Shown here in pieces: positions 8,850 through 15,628 of a stretch of 43,710 bases of DNA; positions within the stretch are counted from its first letter, which is position 1, and each line of letters starts with the position of its first letter. A model generated the notes under the pieces. It did no database searches, was not told the origin of the DNA, and worked only from the letters and a program-made list of their open reading frames with translations. This DNA comes from Chlorobi bacterium Chlorobi_1 (lineage in GTDB: Bacteria > Bacteroidota > Chlorobiia > Chlorobiales > Chlorobiaceae), in contig OMIK01000018.1 of assembly GCA_900299075.1 (NCBI GenBank), positions 1 to 43,710 of the forward strand. Direction: 5' to 3'. Position numbers and translations under genes: made by a program.

Positions 8850-8923
8850 CATAGAGGGCTGATGGAACGGGAGCTTATGGCCTTCATACGCCCCTTTCGT
8901 CCCATAAGCCCTTTAATGCCTCT
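8850..8923. repeat. Imperfect palindrome beside repeat copy 1
   Basis: The left arm GGCATAGAGGGCTGATGGAA and the complement of the right arm (8901-8923, GGCATTAAAGGGCTTATGGG) align with a 1-nt gap and few mismatches. The sequence can form a long, mismatched hairpin in either strand. It lies between the 143-bp element and the sodB terminator in the 318-nt gap 8674-8991, which otherwise holds no gene. Confidence 0.5.
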
Positions 8924-8929
8924 GCCTGC

Positions 8930-8965
8930 AAGAAAAACAGCAAGGCCCCGGTGCCGGGGCCTTGC
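8930..8965 (-). terminator. sodB Rho-independent terminator
   Basis: On the minus strand a 26-nt hairpin GCAAGGCCCCGG/CCGGGGCCTTGC is followed by TGTTTTTCTT. It lies 26 nt past the Fe-SOD stop codon. Confidence 0.9.
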
Positions 8966-8991
8966 GAGAGGTCTGGTTGCCGTAAAGGGGC

Positions 8992-9594
8992 TTATTTCGC
9001 GGCGCTGTAGTTGTCGGCGGCGAACTTCCAGTTCAGGAGGTTGTCGATGACCGCGGCGACGTGGTCGGGGCGGCGGTTCTGGTAGTCGAGGTAGTAGGCG
9101 TGCTCCCAGACGTCGATGCAGAGCAGCGGGGCCTGCCCGCTGGTGATCGGGGTCTGCGCGTTGCCGGTCTTGACCACCTTCAGGGTGCCGTTGTCGAGCA
9201 CGAGCCAGGCCCATCCGCTGCCGAACTGGGTGGCGGCGGCGTTTTTCAGCTCCTCCTTGAACTTGTCGAAGCTGCCGAAATCGGCTTCGATCTTCGCGGC
9301 CAGCTCTCCCTCCGGTGTGCCGCCGCCGTTCGGGGTGAGGCAGTTCCAGTAGAAGGTGTGGTTCCATGCCTGCGCGGCGTTGTTGAACACGCCGACCTTA
9401 GCGGCGTCTGAAGCGGTGGCGCGGATGACCTCCTCGATCGGCTGGGAGTCGAACGGGGTGCCTTCAACCAGGCCGTTGTAGTTCTTGATGTAGGTTGCGT
9501 GGTGCTTGCCGTAGTGGAATCCGATGGTATTGGCCGAGATGTGCGGTTCGAGCGCGTTATCGGCGTAGGGGAGCGGCGGTTGCTGGTATGCCAT
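8992..9594 (-). CDS. sodB: Iron superoxide dismutase
   Basis: 200 residues, normal for the Fe/Mn-SOD family. It converts superoxide to hydrogen peroxide and oxygen in the cytosol. Metal ligands are visible: His in GFHYGKHHATYI (first helix), His in AQAWNHTFYW, and Asp and His in IDVWEHAYYLDY. The Gln in NNAAQAWNH is in the position typical of iron rather than manganese enzymes. No Shine-Dalgarno is seen before ATG 9594. The gene is divergent from the small lipoprotein gene and has an inverted repeat in the shared upstream region. Confidence 0.95.
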   Translation of the reverse strand: MAYQQPPLPYADNALEPHISANTIGFHYGKHHATYIKNYNGLVEGTPFDSQPIEEVIRATASDAAKVGVFNNAAQAWNHTFYWNCLTPNGGGTPEGELAAKIEADFGSFDKFKEELKNAAATQFGSGWAWLVLDNGTLKVVKTGNAQTPITSGQAPLLCIDVWEHAYYLDYQNRRPDHVAAVIDNLLNWKFAADNYSAAK

Positions 9595-9678
9595 GTGGAA
9601 ATGTGTTTAGTTGGTTGTACGGATGAGGACGAAAAGTATCTTTGAAACTGTGCGTCGCCCGTTTTAGTTTCGTCGGGC

Positions 9679-9703
9679 TGCAAATAATGTAAAACATTTT
9701 GCA
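9679..9703. promoter_or_regulatory. Inverted repeat in the sodB/lipoprotein divergent region
   Basis: TGCAAATAATGT (9679-9690) and ACATTTTGCA (9694-9703) form an inverted repeat of TGCAAA..ATGT half-sites with a 2-nt bulge and AAA centre. It lies 11-35 nt before the lipoprotein ATG and 85 nt upstream of sodB. The AT-rich symmetric form suits an operator, possibly linked to oxidative or iron control, but it does not match a Fur or PerR consensus that I can confirm. Confidence 0.4.
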
Positions 9704-9713
9704 ATCGGGATCT

Positions 9714-10067
9714 ATGAGCAACAGGGTTTCGCTCCGCATAGCGCGGTGCCTGAGGAGCCTGCCGGCATTTGCCGGCCTGGCTGTGCTGCTTGCCGGCTGC
9801 GGCCTCCAGTCCGGGCCGAAGCTCGACGCTACCGACATGAAGTTCGCCGCATTCTACAGCGACTACCTGCTCCGTTCGGGCGCGTCCGGAACGGCGGATT
9901 CCGGGCATGGTATCGATATGAGCCCTGCCGGGGCGGACTCGCTCTTCGCCCGCAACGGGATCGACCAGGAGCGCTTCGACGCCAAGCTCCGCAGCTACTC
10001 GAAGGATCCTGCGCTCTGGCGGGAAGTGCTGCTCCAGGTGCGCAGGAACCTGCGAGGCCAGCAGTGA
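9714..10067 (+). CDS. Small lipoprotein, DUF4296-like
   Basis: 117 residues. Signal sequence ends in lipobox LAGC (AVLLAGCGL). The mature part has FAAFYSDYLLRSG and a C-terminal FARNGIDQERFDAKLRSYSKDPALWREVLLQVRRNL. That layout, helices followed by an F-x-x-(S/K)-(L/M)-x-x-Y-x-x-x-P segment, resembles DUF4296 lipoproteins of Bacteroidota; this is a resemblance, not a firm match. It precedes coaE by 14 nt and is probably co-transcribed with it. Confidence 0.65.
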   Translation: MSNRVSLRIARCLRSLPAFAGLAVLLAGCGLQSGPKLDATDMKFAAFYSDYLLRSGASGTADSGHGIDMSPAGADSLFARNGIDQERFDAKLRSYSKDPALWREVLLQVRRNLRGQQ

Positions 10068-10081
10068 CGGCCAGGGGAGGC

Positions 10082-10711
10082 ATGCCGCTGCTGGTCGGCG
10101 TGACCGGCGGGATCGGGAGCGGAAAGAGCACGGTCTGCTCGATCCTTTCCGGTCTCGGGTGCGAACTCTTCGAAGCCGACCGGGTCGCCAGGGAGCTGCA
10201 GCTCTCGGACGATGAGGTGGTCGGCGGCATCCGTGCCCTCTTCGGGGAGGGGGTCTACACCGTCAGCGCCGGGGGAGGGCTCGAGATCGACCGCAAGGCG
10301 ATCGCCACCGCGGTCTTTTCCGACCGGGCGAAGCTCGATGCCCTGAACGCGCTGATCCACCCGAAGGTCTTCGAAGCGTTCGACCGCGAGGTTGCCCGCT
10401 GCAGGCGGGAGGGGCGGAGGATCCTCTGCAAGGAGGCGGCCATCATGTTCGAGTCCGGCAAGGCGGGCGACCTCGACCTGATCGTCGTCGTGGCCGCGGA
10501 CGACGAGCTCCGCATCGAACGGGCCGTTTCGCGCGGGCTCGGCAGCCGGGAGGAGGTGCTCAGGCGCATGAGGGCCCAGTGGCCGCAGGAGCAGCTGGTG
10601 GAGCGGGCCGATTTCGTGATTTGGAACAATGGAACCCTGGAGGAGCTGAGGGCGAAGACGCTCGAACTCTACCGGCAGCTCGAACGGATCGCCGCTTCAG
10701 GGCACCTCTGA
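10082..10711 (+). CDS. coaE: Dephospho-CoA kinase
   Basis: 209 residues, usual size. Catalyses the last step of coenzyme A synthesis, ATP-dependent 3'-phosphorylation of dephospho-CoA, in the cytosol. P-loop GGIGSGKST at residues 9-17, EADRVAREL, the CoaE block IHPKVFEAFDREV, and RRMRAQWPQEQLVERADFVIWNNG are all present. GGGGAGG lies just upstream of ATG 10082; an in-frame GTG at 10064 overlapping the previous stop is an alternative. The last three residues and stop (GHL-stop) are encoded by the end of repeat copy 2. Confidence 0.95.
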   Translation: MPLLVGVTGGIGSGKSTVCSILSGLGCELFEADRVARELQLSDDEVVGGIRALFGEGVYTVSAGGGLEIDRKAIATAVFSDRAKLDALNALIHPKVFEAFDREVARCRREGRRILCKEAAIMFESGKAGDLDLIVVVAADDELRIERAVSRGLGSREEVLRRMRAQWPQEQLVERADFVIWNNGTLEELRAKTLELYRQLERIAASGHL

Positions 10712-10854
10712 AAACTTGTTCCGTGAGCCAATGGCTGCGTTGGTCAGTGCTCGAAATCCTCATGTACGTCGTGTACACTCCGGTTTCTGCGCTCCGTCCG
10801 CCTTGCCCCTTGACTCGCTCACGACACTTTTTCGAGGTGCCCTTCAGAGGTGCC
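10700..10854 (-). repeat. Dispersed ~143-bp element, copy 2 (inverted)
   Basis: Reverse-complement copy of the element at 8688-8835. The core runs from GGGCACC (10700) to GGTGCCC (10842). A further end-like segment TTCAGAGGTGCC (10843-10854) is a perfect 12-bp inverted match to the left end (10701-10712), so the right side carries a doubled terminus. A TTCA directly flanks the core on both sides (10696-10699 and 10843-10846), which might be a target duplication or chance. The copy fills the whole space between coaE and the convergent esterase gene. Confidence 0.85.
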
Positions 10855-10856
10855 TT

Positions 10857-11882
10857 TCAGGGGGCGATCGCGGCGGCGAGCAGCGGGAGTGAGCGCCGGT
10901 AGCGGTAGGCGGTATCGGCGTGCGTGTCGGGGAACTCCTCGCAGCGGTGCGCGATGCCTGCCGAACCCAGGATATCCGAGAACTTCCTGAGCCCGAACTG
11001 CAGGTTGTACTCGTCCTGGGTGCCGCAGTCGAGGAAGAGCTCGCCAAGCGAACCCAGCGCCTCCCGGTACCGCTCCTGCCCGGCCATGACCTGCGGGTCG
11101 AACTCCAGCCATCTCTCCCACACTTCAGGAATGAGCTCGCAGCTCCTCGGGTCGAAGGGGAGCCGCATGTTCTCGGGCGGCCGTTTCGAAGGATCGGGGG
11201 AGTAGGCCGCGGCCATCGCTATCGCGTCCAGCAGGGCGAACTCCCCGCGCGGCTTCTTGTCGAGGGACTCCCAGTTGCCGAAGAATGCCGCTATGCTTCC
11301 CCCGTACCGTTCGAGGGCTCGCGCCGCTGCCGGGAAGTTCGGGCGGTAGCAGAGGTCGAAGCCCATGTCGCCGCTGTGGCAGGCGACAGCCGAAAAGAGC
11401 TCAGGACGCCGCATGCCGAGCCTGAGGGCGCCGAAACCTCCCGAGGACTTGCCCGCGACGGCGCGGTGGCGCCGGTCGGCATGGGTACGGAACCGGCTGT
11501 CGACGAACGGGACGACCTCTTCGGCGAGGTAGGTTTCGTAGTGCCCCGTGGCTGCCGAATCGACATACTGCGAGCCGCCGTAGCGGGTCATGCAGTCCGG
11601 CATGACGACGATCGCTTCCGGCATCGCCCCCTCCCGCATCATCGCCCCGAGCATCTCCGGAACGGTCGGCCGGCCGAAGCTGAAGTTCATGAAGCTGGCT
11701 CCGGTCGAGGCGAAGCCCGCCAGCAGGTAGATCACCGGAAAGCGTTTTGTCCCGTCGTAGGCGGGGGGAAGGCAGACCGGCAACAGCCGTTCGGCAGGGT
11801 CTCCGAGCGGGTTTCCCAAAAGCGTCCGGCCGGGGATGGCTTCGAACACCAGGTGAGGACGATGTGGGGCGCCTGCGGCCAT
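10857..11882 (-). CDS. Esterase D/Fes-type alpha/beta hydrolase
   Basis: 341 residues, putative esterase (PF00756-like). The oxyanion-side strand VIYLLAGFASTG, the nucleophile elbow AGKSSGGFGAL, a likely catalytic Asp in LDCGTQDEYNLQ and His in FPDTHADTAYRYRRSLPLL are visible. No signal peptide, so it is probably cytosolic. Substrate unknown; relatives act on acyl esters, ferric-enterobactin or S-formylglutathione. Its ATG overlaps the tatC stop (TGATG), implying translational coupling with tatC. Confidence 0.82.
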   Translation of the reverse strand: MAAGAPHRPHLVFEAIPGRTLLGNPLGDPAERLLPVCLPPAYDGTKRFPVIYLLAGFASTGASFMNFSFGRPTVPEMLGAMMREGAMPEAIVVMPDCMTRYGGSQYVDSAATGHYETYLAEEVVPFVDSRFRTHADRRHRAVAGKSSGGFGALRLGMRRPELFSAVACHSGDMGFDLCYRPNFPAAARALERYGGSIAAFFGNWESLDKKPRGEFALLDAIAMAAAYSPDPSKRPPENMRLPFDPRSCELIPEVWERWLEFDPQVMAGQERYREALGSLGELFLDCGTQDEYNLQFGLRKFSDILGSAGIAHRCEEFPDTHADTAYRYRRSLPLLAAAIAP

Positions 11883-12841
11883 CAGTGCTCCAGGAGCTCC
11901 TTGCGGTTCCGGTTGCGCTGGACGCCTGCCGAGATGAAGATGCTGAGCTCGTAGAGGAGGATCATCGGGAGCGCGATGACCGATTGCGTGACCAGGTCGG
12001 TCGATGGCGTTACGACTGCGGCGATGACCAGCATGGCGACGAAGGCGTGCTTGCGGTAGAAACGCATGAAGGCAGGGGTCAGCAGGCCTACCTTGGAGAG
12101 GACATACGATATGAATGGCAGTTCGAACACCAGCCCGGCCGTAAGCAGGGTGCTGAGGAAGAAGCTGACGTAGTCGGCGATCGCGATGTTGTTCCTGATG
12201 AGCGGGGAACCGAACCCGGCGAAGAACCTGAGGGAGATCGGCAGGAAGACGAAGTAGCCGAAGGCGATGCCGCTGAAGAAGCAGGCCGAGATGAAGAGGC
12301 TCACGAACCGGCTGGCTTTGCGCTCCCGTTCGTGCAGTCCGGGCTCGACGAACTTCCAGACCTGCCAGGCGAGCGCCGGGAAGGAGAGGACGAAGCCGCC
12401 GAAGACGACCACCTGCAGGTAGAGCGAGATCTGGCCGTAGGGCACAAGGTTCTGCAGCACGATGTTCGGTCCGCTCTCCTTGAGCGGCCCGATGAGCACC
12501 TGGTTGACGAGGAGGTCGGCGTAGATACCGCTGACGATGGTGGCGAGGATGAAGAAGAGGCCTGCCGTGAAGAGCCTTTTGCGAAGCTCGTCGAGGTGGT
12601 CGAAGAAGGACATGCCTCCCGATTCCGGCTCTTCCTCGTCTTCGACGGGCTCGTCAGGGAGCGGCACTGTCGCCGGCTGGATGCCCTCGGTGCTTCCGCT
12701 TCCCTCCGGCGGGATTGCGGTTTCGCCGCTTTCCGTCGCCACGGACCCGGGGTTGGCGGCAGGAGCAGCAGTGCTGCCGGATTCCGGACCCTCTCCTTCC
12801 TGGCCGGAAATGGGCTGTATGGGTTCGCTGTCGTTGCTCAT
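11882..12841 (-). CDS. tatC: Twin-arginine translocase subunit TatC with acidic N-terminal extension
   Basis: 319 residues. From about residue 77 it is a normal TatC: HLDELRKRL, six hydrophobic membrane segments, FPALAWQVWKFVEPGLHERE and VVTPSTDLVTQ. TatC forms the signal-binding core of the Tat system for folded protein export across the inner membrane. Residues 1-76 are an extra Pro/Gly/Ser/Glu-rich acidic segment (ending DEEEPESGG) not found in typical TatC of about 250 residues. An internal ATG (MSFFDHLDEL, around 12616) would give the standard length, but the upstream frame keeps coding character. Confidence 0.93.
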   Translation of the reverse strand: MSNDSEPIQPISGQEGEGPESGSTAAPAANPGSVATESGETAIPPEGSGSTEGIQPATVPLPDEPVEDEEEPESGGMSFFDHLDELRKRLFTAGLFFILATIVSGIYADLLVNQVLIGPLKESGPNIVLQNLVPYGQISLYLQVVVFGGFVLSFPALAWQVWKFVEPGLHERERKASRFVSLFISACFFSGIAFGYFVFLPISLRFFAGFGSPLIRNNIAIADYVSFFLSTLLTAGLVFELPFISYVLSKVGLLTPAFMRFYRKHAFVAMLVIAAVVTPSTDLVTQSVIALPMILLYELSIFISAGVQRNRNRKELLEH

Positions 12842-13125
12842 GGAGGATCGGGGAGGCGCCGCGGGCGACGTTCATCGTTTTGAAAGTTCCTGGAGGACAG
12901 GGTGTTGCGGCGATCTTCGCGCGGAAACGGCCCGCAATCCGGTTTATAGTGTACTAAAAGAACCGTATAGGGCGCAAATGCTTTTTTACGCAGCTCTTCG
13001 CGTGCCAGGAGGGTGCAAGTCGCTTGCGGAGGGTGATTTTTTTAATCATGGAAATATCGATAACTTCTCACGGTCCTGAACGTAAGCCGTGTTTTACGGC
13101 ACAAGCATCAAAGCGAAAGCATTCA

Positions 13126-14100
13126 GTGGATATCAAAGAGGTTACCGCATCGGTCTCGCAGGAGCTGCACCTGTTCCAGGAGCGGTACAAAAGCGTCCTG
13201 CACTCCAGCAACAGCCTGGTGGACAAAGTCACGCGTTATGTCCTGAAGCAGCAGGGCAAGCAGATCCGCCCCCTGCTGGTGCTCCTTTCGGCCAAGGTGC
13301 TCGGGGAGGTCGGCGAAGCGACCTATCGCGGCGCGATCATGGTTGAGCTGCTGCATTCGGCGACCCTGATCCACGACGACGTGGTCGACGGTGCGGAGAT
13401 GCGGCGGGGCATCCCGTCGATCAACGCGCTCTGGAAGAACAAGATCTCGGTGCTCATCGGCGACTACCTGCTTTCCAAAGGTCTGCTCTACTCCCTTGAA
13501 CACAACGACTACCGATCGCTCCACCTGGTCTCCGACGCGGTCAGGAGGATGAGCGAGGCGGAGATCCTGCAGATCCAGAAGACCAGGAGCCTCGATATCA
13601 CCGAGGAGGACTACCTCGGCGTCATCGGTGGCAAGACCGGTTCGCTGATCGCCACCTCCTGCGCCATCGGCGCCGCGACCTCGACCGTTTCCGAGGAGCA
13701 TATCGCGCGCCTCAAGGATTACGGGGAGTTCCTCGGGCTTGCGTTCCAGATCAGGGACGATCTGCTGGATTACACCGGCGATTCGAAAAAGACCGGCAAG
13801 CAGCTCGGCATCGATATCAAGGATCGCAAGATCACCCTGCCGCTGATCCATGCCCTCCGGGATTCGGGCAGAGGTGAGCAGCAGAGGATCAAGTCGATCC
13901 TGAAGAGCTCGAAGCAACGGGCCGTCAGGAGCTCTGAGGTGATCGAATTCGTACGGGCCAAGGGGGGGCTGGAGTATGCCGCCGAGGTCGCGGAAGGCTT
14001 TGCATCGAAGGCCCTCGGATCCATCGACCCATTTCCCGAGAGCGACGCGAAGCGGTCGCTGCGCCTCCTGGTCGATTTCGTCATGAAGCGACAGCACTGA
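13126..14100 (+). CDS. ispB: Long-chain polyprenyl diphosphate synthase
   Basis: 324 residues from GTG 13126, matching the length and KQIRP spacing of IspB-type enzymes. It condenses isopentenyl diphosphate units to make the side chain of menaquinone or related quinones. First Asp-rich motif LIHDDVVDG, second FQIRDDLLDYTGD; small residues just before the first motif (HSATLIHDD) fit a long-chain product. An ATG at 13048 or TTG at 13024 would add 26-34 non-conserved residues, and no start has a convincing Shine-Dalgarno, so the start is uncertain. It is divergent from tatC and followed after 4 nt by the PASTA gene. Confidence 0.88.
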   Translation: MDIKEVTASVSQELHLFQERYKSVLHSSNSLVDKVTRYVLKQQGKQIRPLLVLLSAKVLGEVGEATYRGAIMVELLHSATLIHDDVVDGAEMRRGIPSINALWKNKISVLIGDYLLSKGLLYSLEHNDYRSLHLVSDAVRRMSEAEILQIQKTRSLDITEEDYLGVIGGKTGSLIATSCAIGAATSTVSEEHIARLKDYGEFLGLAFQIRDDLLDYTGDSKKTGKQLGIDIKDRKITLPLIHALRDSGRGEQQRIKSILKSSKQRAVRSSEVIEFVRAKGGLEYAAEVAEGFASKALGSIDPFPESDAKRSLRLLVDFVMKRQH

Positions 14101-14104
14101 TCCC

Positions 14105-14863
14105 ATGCCAATCAATCGACAGGAGATGAAAAAGATCTGGATCAGGGTACTGATCGTGTTTGCCGCCGTGGTCGTCATCGACAGGCTTGTCCTTCCGTTC
14201 TACACCTCGAGCGGGAGCCAGACCACCGTGCCGGATGTCAGGAACATGCCTTACGAGGATGCGGCCCGCGTCCTGAAGCGCTCGGGCCTCCTGGCGCAGA
14301 AGAGCTACAACTTCCGCTACCTTCCCGATGCGCCGCCCGACGTGGTGCTCGACCAGGTACCGGCGGCGAAGTCGACCGTCAAGCCGGGCCGGAACGTCTA
14401 CCTCGTGCTCAACCGGCTGGACAAGCCGAGCTACCCGATGCCGGAGCTGGGCGGAAGGTCGGAGGCCGAAGCAAGGCAGGCCCTGGGAAGGATCGGCATG
14501 GTCGTCGACGAGGTCCAGTTCCGCGCGGTTTCGAGCGCCGAAGAGGATGGCCGAGTGCTGAGCCAGTCGGTGCCGCCGAACGTGACGGTCAAGACAGGCA
14601 GCGCCGTGTCGCTGATCGTCGGGAAGTACGAGGTCGAACCGGAGGGGATGAAGCGCGTCGTCGTCCCGGAGGTGCTCGGCATGTCGCTCGACCAGGCCAG
14701 CAGCGCCATCATCCGGCAGGGTCTCAAGGTGGGGAAGGTCACCTGGGAGTACTCCTCGATGCTCGTGCCGAACACGGTGATCGGCCAGAAGCCCTCCGTG
14801 AACAGCTATGCCCCTGCAGGGCAGGCTGTCGATATGACGGTGGTGACCGGCGACAAGCGGTAG
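14105..14863 (+). CDS. Membrane-anchored PASTA-domain protein
   Basis: 252 residues. One N-terminal membrane helix (IWIRVLIVFAAVVVIDRLVL, about residues 11-30) then three PASTA domains: about 41-103 (VPDVRNMPYEDAARVLKRSGL), 106-173 (MPELGGRSEAEARQALGRIG) and 183-250 (VPEVLGMSLDQASSAIIRQG). PASTA domains bind peptidoglycan or beta-lactam-like ligands, usually on Ser/Thr kinases or PBPs; here there is no kinase or penicillin-binding domain. Probably a periplasmic wall sensor or scaffold (inference). An alternative ATG at 14126 sits just after AGGAG. Confidence 0.85.
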   Translation: MPINRQEMKKIWIRVLIVFAAVVVIDRLVLPFYTSSGSQTTVPDVRNMPYEDAARVLKRSGLLAQKSYNFRYLPDAPPDVVLDQVPAAKSTVKPGRNVYLVLNRLDKPSYPMPELGGRSEAEARQALGRIGMVVDEVQFRAVSSAEEDGRVLSQSVPPNVTVKTGSAVSLIVGKYEVEPEGMKRVVVPEVLGMSLDQASSAIIRQGLKVGKVTWEYSSMLVPNTVIGQKPSVNSYAPAGQAVDMTVVTGDKR

Positions 14864-14871
14864 GCGGGAGG

Positions 14872-15039
14872 TCAGCGGTAGTTTGCCTTGCGGTACTCTT
14901 CGCGAAGGTCCTTGATGCCGGTGGTTCGGTCGTTGCCGTCGCTGATGATGCCGAAATACTCGAGGATGATCCGGATAACCAGCCAGAGGCCGGCGAAAAC
15001 GATCCTGATGCTTCCGGCTATCGAACTGATCCAATGCAT
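14872..15039 (-). CDS. Small single-span membrane protein
   Basis: 55 residues. It begins MHWISSIAGSIRIVFAGLWL, continues as a hydrophobic helix VIRIILEYFGII, and ends in a charged soluble tail DLREEYRKANYR. AGAGGT lies 6 nt before the ATG at 15039, a good ribosome site. Its stop is 8 nt from the convergent PASTA gene stop. No family recognised; the tail has a net positive/acidic mix, suggesting an inner-membrane protein with a cytosolic end. Confidence 0.65.
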   Translation of the reverse strand: MHWISSIAGSIRIVFAGLWLVIRIILEYFGIISDGNDRTTGIKDLREEYRKANYR

Positions 15040-15079
15040 ATCGTTACCTCTGCGGGGCTGTTTAGGAAAGCTGGAATAT

Positions 15080-15110
15080 AAAAAAAGCCATTCGTCGAAT
15101 GGCTTTTTTT
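15080..15110 (-). terminator. Symmetric Rho-independent terminator
   Basis: Perfect 15-bp stem AAAAAAAGCCATTCG around a single T, flanked by A7 and T7, so it can work on both strands. It ends the minus-strand DUF2934 gene 21 nt past its stop and isolates it from the small membrane protein gene. Confidence 0.92.
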
Positions 15111-15131
15111 ATAAGTCGGCGGGAGCCTTCA

Positions 15132-15479
15132 TCACTTCGTGATATTCTGCTCGGCTTCGAGCCAGTCCGCTTCGTGGGCACCTTCGGCTCTTCCACGCTC
15201 CTCCCAGCGGTAGTAGGCGGCGACGCGGATGTGCTCCTCGAGCTGTTCCGGCGATACGGCCGCCTTTTTCGGCTTGGCGGCGGCCTTTACGGCCTTCGGC
15301 TTTTCGGCAGCGGCCTTTTTCGTGGTTTTCGGCTTGGCTTCGGCAACGGCTTCCGCTTTCACGGTTTTCTTGGCCACCTTCTTTTCCGCTTTCGGTTCGG
15401 CTTTTGCTGCGGGTTTCGGGCTTTTCTTCGCCGGTTCCTTCTCTTTTGCCGGTTTATCTGCGGCTGGTTTTTTTGGCAT
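15132..15479 (-). CDS. DUF2934 protein with histone H1-like Lys/Ala/Pro tail
   Basis: 115 residues. Residues 1-75 are almost only Lys, Ala, Pro, Glu with KPAAK, KKVAKKT and KPKKAA repeats, like bacterial H1-like DNA-binding tails. The C-terminal 38 residues match DUF2934: IRVAAYYRWEERGRAEGAHEADWLEAE. The basic tail suggests nucleic-acid binding or nucleoid compaction, but this is inferred from composition. AGGATAACC precedes the ATG at 15479. A strong terminator follows. Confidence 0.82.
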   Translation of the reverse strand: MPKKPAADKPAKEKEPAKKSPKPAAKAEPKAEKKVAKKTVKAEAVAEAKPKTTKKAAAEKPKAVKAAAKPKKAAVSPEQLEEHIRVAAYYRWEERGRAEGAHEADWLEAEQNITK

Positions 15480-15628
15480 GGTTATCCTGGTCTTCAGGTC
15501 TTGGGAAAATGGTGTGTTTCGGGTATGAAAAACTCTTAAAGATAAACATTTCCGCCGTTTGTGTAAAGGATTCCCCGCTATTTCACTTCATCGCGGGCAT
15601 CATGTCCATCCTGGAGATGCATTCCGGC

